From the NCBI GenBank assembly GCA_029817715.1, contig JARUPY010000515.1, positions 111,333-175,332 on the forward strand: a DNA stretch of 64,000 nucleotides, written 5' to 3'. Shown here piece by piece: positions 28,367-38,106 of the stretch (its first letter is position 1; every line of letters starts with the position of its first letter). The translations under genes were made by a program, and so were the position numbers. The DNA is from Melastoma dodecandrum. Lineage: Eukaryota > Streptophyta > Magnoliopsida > Myrtales > Melastomataceae. The notes under the pieces were generated by a model. It worked only from the letters and a program-made list of their open reading frames with translations. It did no database searches and had not been told where the DNA came from.

Positions 28367-28975
28367 ATGGAGGGGACGGATCCACCGCCGACGATCGGAC
28401 GCATCTGCGTCTTCTGCGGCTCCAATCCCGGACGGGACCCGCGGTTCCGCGATGCCGCGCGGGACCTCGGCGCCGCCCTCGCCCGGCACGGGATCGGCCT
28501 CGTCTACGGCGGAGCCTCGGTCGGCCTCATGGGCGCGGTCGCCGATGCGGCGCTGGAGGCGGGCGGGGAGGTGATCGGCGTCATCCCGCAGGCCCTCGTG
28601 GCCAAGGAAGTCGCCCACAAGGCCCTGACCGACCTGCGGGTCGTGGGCTCGATGCACGAGCGCAAGGCGCTGATGGCCGAGCTCTCGGACGGCTTCGTCG
28701 CGCTGCCGGGCGGCGCCGGGACGCTGGAGGAGCTGTTCGAGGTCTGGACCTGGGCGCAGCTCGGCTATCACGCCAAGCCCTGCGGCGTGCTCGACGTCGC
28801 CGGCTTCTACGCCCCGCTCGTCGGTTTCCTCGACGGCGTGACCGCCCAGGGCTTCATGAAGGCCCCGCACCGCGACATGCTCGTGGTGGCGCAGACGCCG
28901 GCGGACCTCCTGGCGCGCTTCCGCGACTATCGGCCACCGCGGGTCGGCAAATGGATCGGCGCCGAGGAGCGCTGA
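28367..28975 (+). CDS. LOG-family nucleotide 5'-monophosphate phosphoribohydrolase
   Basis: A 202-residue Rossmann-like protein with the LOG signature: VFCGSNPGRDPRF, LVYGGASVGLMGAVADAAL, MHERKALM and LPGGAGTLEELFEVWTWAQLG. Related enzymes release bases from nucleoside monophosphates (cytokinin activation in plants, nucleotide salvage in bacteria). The start ATG lies 2 bases after the stop of the polyprenyl synthase, so they share an operon. Confidence 0.9.
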   Translation: MEGTDPPPTIGRICVFCGSNPGRDPRFRDAARDLGAALARHGIGLVYGGASVGLMGAVADAALEAGGEVIGVIPQALVAKEVAHKALTDLRVVGSMHERKALMAELSDGFVALPGGAGTLEELFEVWTWAQLGYHAKPCGVLDVAGFYAPLVGFLDGVTAQGFMKAPHRDMLVVAQTPADLLARFRDYRPPRVGKWIGAEER

Positions 28976-29723
28976 CCGCGCCGCCGCGGCGGCCCCGACC
29001 CTGTCCTTGAACGCGACGGCGTTTCGACCGACCGATCCGCGGGGCCGGGGCTTCGATCGATGTCCGGAACATCGTCGATGGCGCGGTGGCTCGGCTGGAC
29101 CGGGTCGGCCGCCCGGCCTCGCCGATCGACAACCCGCTCGATGTCGCGCACGGGGAGCCTCTCGACATCCTCGACGGGTTGCGCCGGCACGACGAGCACG
29201 CGGCAGCCGGCGCCGTCGCGACGGAAGGCACCCGCCGCCTCGCGCCCCTGGTCGGCGACACGCCGGGGCCGATGCGAGCTGGCGGCCAGAAGAGGCCCGA
29301 TCGCGACGCTGACCCGGCGAGCCGCGCGATCGTCTCGGTTCCGAAGCCGTCTCGTCGCCCGGACAGTCCGACACCGATCAGAGCGCGCCGCGGATGCGTT
29401 CCGCCTCGACGCGGGCTTCTGGCCGAGGGACGGGCCGGCCGGCTTCGAAAGGCGCGCGCCCGTCTCCCCGCGATGCCGCAGAGGCCCCCGCTCTTCCGGC
29501 GCCGCACCCGCACCGCCCGCCAGCGGCAGGCCACGCCGCCGTCCGTCCGCGCACCGGCGTCGCCCGACCATCCCGGTCCGCGACGGATCCTGCCGACCCG
29601 GGAGTCAACCTCACAGCGACGACGCACGTCACGACGATGAGACGCTGAGCCTAACGATTGCATCGCGCGCGACGGTAGGAAGCGACCAGGACGTTGCGTC
29701 CGCCGGGCACCAGGAGGGCTAGC
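28976..29723. other. Gap with no recognisable gene
   Basis: About 750 bases with open but arginine/proline-rich frames on both strands; none shows a domain, and codon patterns do not favour one frame. An AGGAGGG ribosome-binding site at 29712-29718 belongs to the following gene. The stretch may be the remains of a decayed gene or the flank of an insertion. I see no RNA gene. Confidence 0.4.
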
Positions 29724-30650
29724 ATGACGACCACCATGCCGACCGCGGCCGTTTCCGACGATGCCGTCCTGAACGCCGCCGTCCTCGGGGTCGACGCGGC
29801 GGCGAATGAGGGTCGCAAGGCGATCGGCCACCTGCGCGGCATCGTCGAGAGCCCGCGGCCCCGACCGATTTCGGATCCGCGACAGGGCACCATACGGTTC
29901 GCGGCAATCGCGCCGCGCGCGATCCACGTCGCCGGAGGCGGCCTGCATCGGGGAGCTTCGGCGCCTCGGGACGACGACGCGCTGCGGGAGCTGACGATCC
30001 TGGACGCCCCGGTCCGCACGGGGACGGGCGGATCGAATCGGCAGCTTTCGGCGATGGCACCCGCGAGGGGGAAAGGGCGGCCGGGGCCGGTGGGCGAAAC
30101 TCCGCCGCGGCCCGTCGGGGCGCCGAAGGCGCCGGACCGCTCCGGCGGCATGGCGCCCTTCCCCGGCGCGCGAGAGCCGCCGCTCGCCGGTCAGCTCAGC
30201 GCCGTCATCGCTGAACTGACTTCCGCGGCCGACCATCTCTCGCTCTTGTCCGATCGCCTGGCCTCCATGTCGCCGGCCGATGCGGGAGCGTCGTACCGTC
30301 ACGTGATCCGCAACCTCCTCAGGACTCTGAGTCATGCCGCCGACGGCGAACGCGATACCTGCAGCCGCAAATCGTCGGTCCGGCTCTGCGTCGAGAGCTA
30401 TATCGACCGCAATCTGTCGTCGAAGGAGCTCAATCCCGAAAACATCTACAAGGAATTGGAGATCGCCCGATCGTCGTTGTACAAGGCGTTCTCGGGCAGC
30501 GGCGGAGTCGCGCGCTACATCCAGGATCGAAGGTTGGACGTCGCGAGGGCGCTGCTCGCCCATCCCGAAGAGCACCGCTCCCTGAACCAGATCGCGGATT
30601 CACGCCTTTCGCGGTTCGTAGGTCGGGCGCTCGTTTATCGAAGGGCTTAA
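29724..30650 (+). CDS. AraC-type HTH protein, truncated in its second helix-turn-helix
   Basis: A 308-residue frame starting at an ATG with AGGAGGG 5 bases upstream. The first 200 residues are unlike any family I know. From about residue 225 it has an AraC-type domain: VRLCVESYIDRNLSSKELNPENIYKELEIARSSLYKAFSG, then YIQDRRLDVARALL and SLNQIADS. Full AraC domains continue with a second recognition helix and an F-x-R-x-F-R-R block. Here it is replaced by about 15 unrelated residues and a stop. The truncation coincides with a change of sequence character at about 30600, so the gene is probably non-functional or disrupted. Confidence 0.6.
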   Translation: MTTTMPTAAVSDDAVLNAAVLGVDAAANEGRKAIGHLRGIVESPRPRPISDPRQGTIRFAAIAPRAIHVAGGGLHRGASAPRDDDALRELTILDAPVRTGTGGSNRQLSAMAPARGKGRPGPVGETPPRPVGAPKAPDRSGGMAPFPGAREPPLAGQLSAVIAELTSAADHLSLLSDRLASMSPADAGASYRHVIRNLLRTLSHAADGERDTCSRKSSVRLCVESYIDRNLSSKELNPENIYKELEIARSSLYKAFSGSGGVARYIQDRRLDVARALLAHPEEHRSLNQIADSRLSRFVGRALVYRRA

Positions 30651-30972
30651 CCTCGTGGCGACCGCGCCGCCTGTTCCGGGCGTAATGTACTCGGGGAGCT
30701 GCGGGCTATATAAAAGTACCAGCACGTAGTCCTTGACGTCCGAGCCGCAGAACCGAGAATAGGTCACTCGGCGCGCGCGGGCCGCCGGCAAGGGATCCAC
30801 CGGAACTGTGCGCGTCGCATCACGGCCAAGCGATACAGGTCCGGCGTCGGCCGCAGTGCCGAGGGGCGCTGGGCACTGTCGCTCCCTCGCCGGGATTGGC
30901 TGTGGCTGTGCGCGGGTGGCCCGCCGTCTGGAGATCTCGGGCCACCGCGTCGGCGGCGGGCCGGATGGACGG
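30651..30972. other. Gap between truncated AraC gene and phosphatase; possible IS remnant
   Basis: About 320 bases of lower GC with no gene. On the minus strand, a frame over roughly 30600-30660 ends SINERPTYEPRKA, which distantly resembles the ERPTYGYRR block of IS3-family transposases. This is too short to prove an insertion sequence, but it sits exactly where the AraC gene is cut. Confidence 0.25.
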
Positions 30973-33144
30973 TCAGGCCGCCTCCGGCACCCGCGCCTCG
31001 GCCGTCTCGTAATGCATGACGATGCAGGTGATGTCGTCGAACTGTTGCTCGTCGCCCGCGAAACGGTCCACGGCGGCGAAGACCCGGTCCACGATGCCGG
31101 GCGCGAGGGCCGAAGCGTCGTTCTCGAGCACGGCTCTGATGCGCTCGTCGCCGAAGCGCTCGCCGGCCCCGTCGACGGCATCGATGACCCCGTCCGTGTA
31201 GGCCACCACCGTATGGCCGGCCCGCAACCAAGGTCGTTTCCAGTCTCGAATTCCGCATCCTCGATCACGCCGAGCGCCGGGCCGCTCGGATTGAGCGACT
31301 CGAGCCCCACGCCGGCCTCCAGCACGCGGGCCGGCTCGTGGCCGGCGTTGATGTAGTTGAGCTGGCCCGTCCCGGTGTCGAGTTCGCCGATGAACAGGGT
31401 CACGAAGAAGCAGCGCTCGTTGTTCTCCGACAGGAGCCGGTTCGCGTTGGCCACGGCCTCCGCCACGCTGGATCCCGCCATGATCATGGTCCGGATCGCC
31501 GTCCGGGTGCTCGTCATCAGCAGGGCGGCCGGAATGCCCTTCCCCGACACGTCGCCGACCAGGAACACCACCAACCGCCCGTCCGCCGCACCAATATCCA
31601 ATCGTAGAAAATCGCCGCCAGACTCTCGCGCGCCGGGCGCATGCGGGCGTAGACGGACGCGGGCCGGTCCGTGCCGACATCGGGACGGGGCAGGACGGAA
31701 TGCTGGATGTCGGAGGCGAGCGACAATTCGGTTTCGCGGGCGCGACGCTTCTCCACCTGCTCGACGACGCGCTGGAACAACTTGCTGTGCGGGCCGGTCT
31801 GGCTGAGGCTCCCGAGGGCCGCCGTCGCCACATGGTCGGTCTCCTCGTTGGCCAGCGTCCGTAGGGCCGTCTTCATGGCCGCCATGCTCTCGATCAGGTG
31901 TTGGATCTCCCTGATCCGGCTGCGCCCGACGATCGGGTCGTCGAGTTTGAGCGAGCGGATCCGGTCGGCCTCGAGGGTCAGGCCGTCGATGGGTTTGGTG
32001 ATCCGCCCGGCGATGACGAGGGAGATCAGGCCCGCCACGCAGGCCACGAGGAGCGAAAAGCCCGTGATGGTGCGGAAGGTGGACTTCAGCTCGCCGACGA
32101 AGTCGTCGACGGGCGCCACTTCCATGATGGTCCAGCTCTTGTCGAAATCCGCGGGGAAGTGCCGGATCGCCGCCAGGTAATCCTGTCCCCCGCTCACGAA
32201 GGTGAAGGTGGGCGGCGACGTCGCGGAGAGCCGCCAGGCTTCCTCGACCGCCGGTCCCCCGACGTCGCGCAGCGTCTGGGTGGCCGAAGTCGAGACGCGG
32301 CCCGTCGGGGCCGCCACGACCCGTCCCTCGGCATCGACGATGAGCGCCATGCCGTGTTTGCCGACGGGTTGGGCGGCCATGAATTCCGACAGGTGTTCGA
32401 GCGTGATGTCGGCGGCGACGACGCCGATGAACTGTCCGTCCTTCACGAGCCTGCGGGCGATCGTGATGCCGGGCTTGCCGTTGCTCGCGAAGGTGTAGAT
32501 GTCGGTGAGGATGCGTCCGTCGTGCTCCATCGCGGACTTGTAGAAGGGGCGTCCCGCGCGGATCGTAGGTGGCCGTTGTCGATCGGTCTGGCGCGCCCAG
32601 CACGTCGCCGCCAGGCTCGCGATGAAGCGGTAGTTATCGGGTCCGGGTCACGGCCCCTCGCCCGCCGCCACCGTAGCGGAGCGCGAAGCGGGTGCCCGGG
32701 GCGGGACCCGGCCGCTTCTGGAGCGGCCCCCCAGGTCGTCCGCGTCCGGCGGCACCCGTCTTGGACCTGGACGAAAGGCGACCGGTCTCGGCCGAGCCCA
32801 CGCCTAGGAAAACTATAGACCTGCCGGGTAGAGCGCCACCACGTCGTAGAGGAAGCGGGGCAGGTTGGGCTTCGCGATCGAGGTCACGTCCTCCTCGATC
32901 GCCGTCGAGGTCGCGTCGATCGCCGCCGCGATCGGCTTCAGCAGGTATTCCGTGTTGTGGATCGTCTCGATGCCGCTCCGCTCGAAGGATTGCTCGGCGA
33001 TGCGCAGGATGACCCGGCTGTTCGTTCGCGGTAGGTGGCGATGCTGACCGCGCCGGCGCAGGCGCAGATCAGGGCCACACTGGTCAGGAAGATGACGATT
33101 TTGAGCGACACGCCGCGCGCGTCGACCGACCGCAGGAGGCGCAT
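30973..33144 (-). pseudogene. Membrane sensor PP2C phosphatase (Cache-HAMP-SpoIIE type), several frame breaks
   Basis: Segments in order: an N-terminal signal-anchor (VSLKIVIFLTSVALICACAGAVSIATY); a periplasmic Cache-like region (ending HFPADFDKSWTIMEVAPVDDF); a second membrane helix (FSLLVACVAGLISLVIAG); a HAMP domain (RITKPIDGLTLEADRI); a coiled linker; and a SpoIIE-type PP2C domain with DVSGKGIPAALLM, YTDGVIDA and QFDDITCIVMHY. The metal-binding aspartates are retained. Frames change near 33050, several times in 32550-32820 (including an in-frame TAG at 32813-32815), near 31610 and near 31230. It starts 3 bases after the symporter stop, so the two are coupled. In RsbU-type systems such phosphatases dephosphorylate a STAS protein; a STAS protein is encoded at 52824. 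Whether the breaks are errors or real decay is open. Confidence 0.7.
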
Positions 33145-33147
33145 GAC

Positions 33148-34838
33148 TCAGCCCACCGACACGTTCTTGAGCGGATTGGGTTGTGCCGGCTGGTTGCGGC
33201 CCCGGTAGACGACCGCCACGGCGGCGCAGTTCGGGATCACGATGCAGGCCGTGCGGAAGATGTCGACCACCGGATCGACGGTGACCAGCAGGGCCAGGGC
33301 CGCCTCGAGCGGTAGGCCGAGGGGTTGGAAGATGATCCCGAGCAGGCTGATGGTGAGGACGCCCGTGGTGCCGGCGGAGGCCAGCCCCGTCAGGACGGCC
33401 CCGGCGAGCGCCAGGAGATAGCCGGCGGGCGAGATGGAAATGCCGTAGAGTTGCGCGACGAAGACGGTCGTGAACGCGAAGTACAGGACCGGCCCGAAGC
33501 GGAACAGCGTGATGCCGAGCGGCAGCAGCAGCTCGACGCTGCCCCGGTCGTAGCCGAGGCCGGCCGTGAGGGCGTTCATGGCCGATGGGATGCAGGTGAT
33601 GCTGCTGCGCGTCGCCATGGCGAGCAGCATGGGCTCGCGGGTGGCCCGGAAGGTCCGGATCAAACCGGCGCCCGACGACCAGGCCATCAGCAGCATCGAG
33701 ATGGCCAGGATCAGCAGGGCCGCGACGCCGAAGCCGATGGTGAACTTGATCATGGCCAGCAGTTCCGCCGCACCCACGGTGGCGACCTGCTTGGCCACCA
33801 TGCCGCACAGGGCGAGCGGAAGCAGGGTGTTGACCCAGGCGATCAGCTGCGTGCAGACGTCTTAGACGCTGAGCAACGCGGACCGGAGCCCGTCGCCCTG
33901 CGTCGCCTTGAGCGAGCCGAGCCCGATCCCGAAGGCGATCGCGAAGAACAGGATCTTGAGGTTCTCACCCGCCGTGAGCGCGTTGAAGATGTTGTCGGGG
34001 ATGATCCGATCCATCAGGCTCTTGGTCGGAGCCACCGCGGCGCCCTCCGTGTCGTTGAGCGTGATCTCGAGATCCACCGCATAGGCCGAATGGTTGATCA
34101 CCTGGCCCAGCGCCTGGCGTGCCGATCCGCTGATGTTGCCCCCGGGCGAGGCGATGATGCAGACCAGGATCCCGAAGGCCGCGCCGAGGGCGAGCCCCGA
34201 CACGAAGGACCCGAAAACCGAGCCCAGGTGGCGCTTCATGGCCTCCGATCCGAGCAGGCGCGACAGGCTGACCACGATGGCCGACACCATGAACGGGATC
34301 AGCACCATCTTCAGCAGTTCGATTGTAGACGTTCGCCACCGGGGTGAGCACGGCGGTCAGGGGCTTCGGAGAACAGGCCGACATAGACCCCGGCGACGAG
34401 GCTGGCGATGAGGAAATAGGGGTTCGACGCCATCTTCAGGATCGAGAGGACGGCGCGCGAGAGGTGGCGGTGGGGCCGAAAGCGCGGATCGAACCCGGGT
34501 CTCCGCCGCGCGCCCTCCCCCGCGCCTCCCGCGACCTCGGCCGCCCCCTGCGGCAGCGCCTCGGCCGCGGCAGGCTCCCGAGACTCCGCCGGATGAGCGG
34601 CCTCCACCGCCCGGTCGGCGCCCCCGTCGAGATCGTCGATCGTCTTTTCCACGCTCATGATGGCATCGTTGAGCCGGCCCATCTCGGCCTCCAATTGGCC
34701 GGGCGAGATCTTGTCGTCGGCGGACAGGTGCGCGACGAGCGTCCTTCGCGCATGCTCATAGATGGCTTCCCGGCTCGCCTGATTGTTATGTTTCGCGGAC
34801 TCGACCGCCCTCGACAGCAAAGACGTATAGGGATTCAT
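33148..34838 (-). pseudogene. Dicarboxylate/amino-acid:cation symporter (DAACS family) with N-terminal cytoplasmic extension, disrupted
   Basis: The first 100 or so residues are a soluble extension (REAIYEHARRTLVAHLSADDKISPGQLEAEMGRLNDAI). DAACS transmembrane segments follow: NPYFLIASLVAGVYVGLFSEA, KMVLIPFMVSAIVVSLSRL, FGSFVSGLALGAAFGILVCI, and later AMATRSSITCIPSAMNAL, the serine-rich re-entrant loop, and TTGVLTISLLGIIFQPLGLP. These transporters import glutamate, aspartate or C4-dicarboxylates with Na+ or H+. One-base insertions near 34363 and 34324 shift the frame, and an in-frame TAA occurs at 33862-33864. The start has AGAGG upstream. It is coupled to the sensor phosphatase downstream and divergent from the Asp/Glu racemase. 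Confidence 0.75.
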
Positions 34839-35052
34839 CGAAACGCCTCTATCTTAACGCAACGTTCATCTTTGCAGTTCGGAAGATCGCCTGGTCGCTC
34901 GTGGAAGCCCTCGACCATAGCGGCATTTTATTGCATATTCATGTTGATCTGTGACGCAGCGTTCTTTATGTTGATCGCGGTCGGGTCGGTGCGTCTCGCC
35001 GCCGTGCGCCGCGATCCCGGCTCTGCCCCATCTGACGTCGGAAAGCTGAGCC

Positions 35053-35826
35053 ATGAGTGGAGACGGGCCTCTGATCGGCATCCTCGGCGGGATGGGACCG
35101 CTCGCGACGGCGGATTTCATGAGCCGCATGGCCCAGCTCGCCAAAGCCGGTCGCGATCAGGATCACTGCCGAACCCTGGTCTATTCCAACCCCCGCATCC
35201 CCGATCGGTCCGACGCCATGCTGGGACAGGGCCCCTCCCCCCTGGAAGGCATGATCGACGGCCTCGGCCTGCTCGAACGCTGCGGTGCCGACGTGATCGC
35301 CATCCCGTGCAACACAGCGCATTTCTGGCTGGAGGATCTGGTCCGCGCGACGGGCGTGCCGATCCTGAGCATCGTCGATGCGGTGCGGACCGATCTCGTC
35401 CGCCGCCGCATGGTCCGCGCGCGCGTCGGATTGCTCGGAACGTCGGGCATGGTGCGGTCCGACGTCTATCAGAAGGGTCTTGCGCCATCGGGCTACGAGG
35501 TCGTCGTCCCGGCCGGGGACGGACAGAGCATCGTCCAGGCGGCGATCCGGTCGGTGAAGGCGGGTCGGACCGGAGCGGCGCAGGAGGCGCTCGCGCAGGT
35601 GATCCGCGATCTCGGCCGCAGCGGCGCCGAAGCTGTCATTCTGGGATGCACCGAGCTGCCCATCGCTTTTCCCGAACAAACCGCCCCTTGCGGCATGCCT
35701 CTCATCGACTCGACGCATTGCCTCGCGGAGGCGTGCCTCGCCTGGGTCAGTGACACCGAAAGCCGTCGAGCTACAGCGCGATCTCCGCTCTCGGCGCGGG
35801 TCGCGGAACGAACGGGTGCGTTTTGA
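35053..35826 (+). CDS. Aspartate/glutamate racemase-family protein
   Basis: A 257-residue protein of the Asp/Glu/hydantoin racemase superfamily. Both catalytic cysteines are present: the first in IAIPCNTAHFWLEDL (near residue 88) and the second in VILGCTELPIAF. The GILGGMGPLATADF N-terminus and the YSNPRIPDR block are typical of broad-specificity YgeA-type racemases. It would interconvert L- and D-aspartate or glutamate in the cytosol. It diverges from the dicarboxylate/amino-acid symporter, which supports an acidic amino-acid locus. Confidence 0.88.
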   Translation: MSGDGPLIGILGGMGPLATADFMSRMAQLAKAGRDQDHCRTLVYSNPRIPDRSDAMLGQGPSPLEGMIDGLGLLERCGADVIAIPCNTAHFWLEDLVRATGVPILSIVDAVRTDLVRRRMVRARVGLLGTSGMVRSDVYQKGLAPSGYEVVVPAGDGQSIVQAAIRSVKAGRTGAAQEALAQVIRDLGRSGAEAVILGCTELPIAFPEQTAPCGMPLIDSTHCLAEACLAWVSDTESRRATARSPLSARVAERTGAF

Positions 35827-36035
35827 GACATTGGGGCGATCGCCTCGGGAACCCGGGGCTCGCGTCGCGGCGGCAGGCGTCCTAGAGCCTGTCGGACGCG
35901 CGTGAGAGGGGCGGCGTGTGTCGGTCACGGCGCGACACCCGCCACGGGTCACGCGCGTGGCGGGCGGGCCCGACCTCCGTCCCGTCGCGTCACGGTGGCG
36001 TCGTCGAACCGTCGTCGGCGGTGGAGGGTGCAGGC

Positions 36036-36938
36036 TTGACGGCGCGTTCAACGATCAGCGGCACCGGCGCGATCGGCCGGCGGCAGTTCGGCCTGTGGCT
36101 GGCGAGCGTGGCGGCGTCGCTGCCCCCCCTCGGCGCCGCCCTGGCGCAGGCTGTGGATTCACAGGCCCTGGCGCCCGAGATCCAGGCGATCAAGACGCGA
36201 GGCAAGCTCCTCGTCGGGATGACGGACTTCGATTCGGCTCCGTTCTACTTCTCGAGCGACGATGCGAAGGTCGAGCCGCGCAACCGGCAGCCCTCGGGCT
36301 GGGACGTGCTGCTGGCCGTCGACATCGCCCGGGCCCTCAATGTGGAGCCCGTTTTCGTCCGTCAGGCCAATTCTTTCAACGCCGTCGTCGACCAGGTCGC
36401 GGCCGGCACCGTGGACGTCGGGCTGTCCAAGCTCAGCGTCACGCCGCGGCGGGCCGTGAGCGTCCTGTTCAGCCACCCGACGATCGAGCTCCGCCACGCG
36501 CTCCTGGCCAACCGCGTGGCGCTGGCGAAGCGGGTCGACGACGAAGACATCAAGACGATCCTGAATCGACGGTTCGACGGCTCGGTCGGGGTGATCGCCA
36601 AATCGTCCTACGCCGACACCGCCCGGCAGGTGCTCCAGCGTGCGACGCTCCGGGAATATCCGACCTGGGAGGCCGTCGTGGCGGCCGTCGAGCACGGCGA
36701 CGTCGATCTCGCCTACCGTGACGAACTCGAAATCAAGAAGTTGATGAGGCTTCAGCCGGATCTCCCTCTGAGCCTCCGCTCCGTCCTGATCACCGACATC
36801 CGCGCTTCGATCGCGTCCGCGGTGCACAGCCAGGCCACCCAGCTTCTCGGCATCATCAACATCATCATCGAGCAGCGGCCGACCTTCGACGCCAATCACT
36901 TGCTCGACAAATACGACGAGATCTTCCGGTCCGCCTGA
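36036..36938 (+). CDS. Periplasmic amino-acid-type solute-binding protein
   Basis: About 300 residues starting at a TTG at 36036 with GGAGGG 7 bases before it. The N-terminus has a twin-arginine-like signal (GRRQFGLWLASVAASLPPLGAALAQA). The mature part has a type II periplasmic-binding fold of the SBP_bac_3 group: IKTRGKLLVGMTDFDSAPFYF, WDVLLAVDIARAL, VDVGLSKLSVTPRRA and VAAVEHGDVDLAYRDELEI. No ABC permease or ATPase lies nearby, so it may serve as a sensor ligand-binding partner or use a transporter elsewhere. It follows the racemase and precedes the tssG end convergently. Confidence 0.83.
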   Translation: MTARSTISGTGAIGRRQFGLWLASVAASLPPLGAALAQAVDSQALAPEIQAIKTRGKLLVGMTDFDSAPFYFSSDDAKVEPRNRQPSGWDVLLAVDIARALNVEPVFVRQANSFNAVVDQVAAGTVDVGLSKLSVTPRRAVSVLFSHPTIELRHALLANRVALAKRVDDEDIKTILNRRFDGSVGVIAKSSYADTARQVLQRATLREYPTWEAVVAAVEHGDVDLAYRDELEIKKLMRLQPDLPLSLRSVLITDIRASIASAVHSQATQLLGIINIIIEQRPTFDANHLLDKYDEIFRSA

Positions 36939-37023
36939 AGCGTCCCCGCCCGGGTCGCGCGGGCACGGGAGGGCGACCGGCCGATCCCAGCGGCCCTCGA
37001 GACCGGATCGGCCGCACCGCCGC

Positions 37024-38106
37024 TCACAGCGCCGCCCGACCGGGGATGTCCACCATGCCGTCCGTCTGCCGCGGCCCGGTCCGGGTCAGCCACGTGTTCC
37101 AGCCGAGCCGGCTGGCGCCGAGGGCGTGCGCGCTGCCCCCCACCCGGAGCGGCGGCACTTCGGCGGCGCGCAGCACGAGCCGCTGCACATAGGCCATGTC
37201 GGGGCCGAGCGCGAAGGAGGCGAGGCTCGAGAGGCGCCGGTGACCGCTGCCGCCCGGGAGGTGGGACGAGAAGACCGGATAGGACAGCGGACCGATCAGC
37301 AGCCGCAAGCGCCCCTGGACGCTCCACGTCCGCGTCCCCACCACCGCATCGTGCCCCAGCGCCGCGAAGTCCCCGTTCCGCGCCGCGGGACGGGGCAGGC
37401 GCGTGCGCTCGCCGCGCACGATCGGCAGCCATTCGCCCACGAACTGCTCGACGCGGATCGTCCCGCCGAGGGCGCTCGACAACGTCCGTTCCACGGCGTG
37501 GGCCGAGCGGGCGTGACGACCGAGCAGCCCCGCATGGTGGATGGCGGCGGCATCGGGAATGCCGAGCCGGCCCGTGAGGGTGGGCGTGGCGATGCCGATC
37601 ACCGACCGCAGCACCTCGTCGATGGTGGATCGTCCCGTGAGCGGCCGCCTCTCGGTCTCGAGCACGATCCGGTATTTGGCGAAGGCGTCGTAGAGCAGGC
37701 CCGCGAGGCGGTTCGAGAAGAGGTCGAGGAAGTCCTTGAGGCCCGGGTTACGGTCCCGCGATGCCGACTGCACGATCTCGGTGAAGGCCAGCGGCAGGGG
37801 CCCGTTCGTGCCGACCAGCCCCACCACGCTCTGCGTGATCTGCGTCGGCACGCCGAGGCCGGGCTCGACTTTCGTGATCTCCGCCGAGGCGAAGCGGAGG
37901 TCCACGGTCGAGAGCAACCGGACGGCCGCCCGCCCGGGATCCACGCCCCAGCCGACCGGATCCGGCTTGTCGAAGCCCCGTTCGCCCCAGTCCAGCGCCG
38001 TGATGCGTTCGGCCAGGCGGATGGCCTGGAACAGCTCGTAGGCTTCCGGACGATCCTGGAGATCGGCGCTCAGAGAAGGACGCGTTCGCCGGCTCTTGCG
38101 GGCCAT
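37024..38106 (-). CDS. tssG: T6SS baseplate subunit TssG
   Basis: A 360-residue protein with the TssG/VasB pattern: an N-terminal ELFQAIRLAERI, SAEITKVE, QSVVGLVGTNGPLPLAFTEIV and FLDLFSNRLAGLLYDAFAKYR. With TssE, TssF and TssK it forms the wedge of the T6SS baseplate. Its ATG start overlaps the end of tssF, so the two are co-translated. It is the last gene of the minus-strand arm. Confidence 0.93.
   Translation of the reverse strand: MARKSRRTRPSLSADLQDRPEAYELFQAIRLAERITALDWGERGFDKPDPVGWGVDPGRAAVRLLSTVDLRFASAEITKVEPGLGVPTQITQSVVGLVGTNGPLPLAFTEIVQSASRDRNPGLKDFLDLFSNRLAGLLYDAFAKYRIVLETERRPLTGRSTIDEVLRSVIGIATPTLTGRLGIPDAAAIHHAGLLGRHARSAHAVERTLSSALGGTIRVEQFVGEWLPIVRGERTRLPRPAARNGDFAALGHDAVVGTRTWSVQGRLRLLIGPLSYPVFSSHLPGGSGHRRLSSLASFALGPDMAYVQRLVLRAAEVPPLRVGGSAHALGASRLGWNTWLTRTGPRQTDGMVDIPGRAAL

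Noticed and set aside
32642..32818. Possible 177-bp insertion or MITE in the sensor phosphatase gene
   Set aside because: The length is a multiple of three and the flanks are in the same frame, but pieces in other frames (for example PGTRFALRYGG) look like normal Cache-domain sequence, and there are no terminal repeats. Several indels explain it better.
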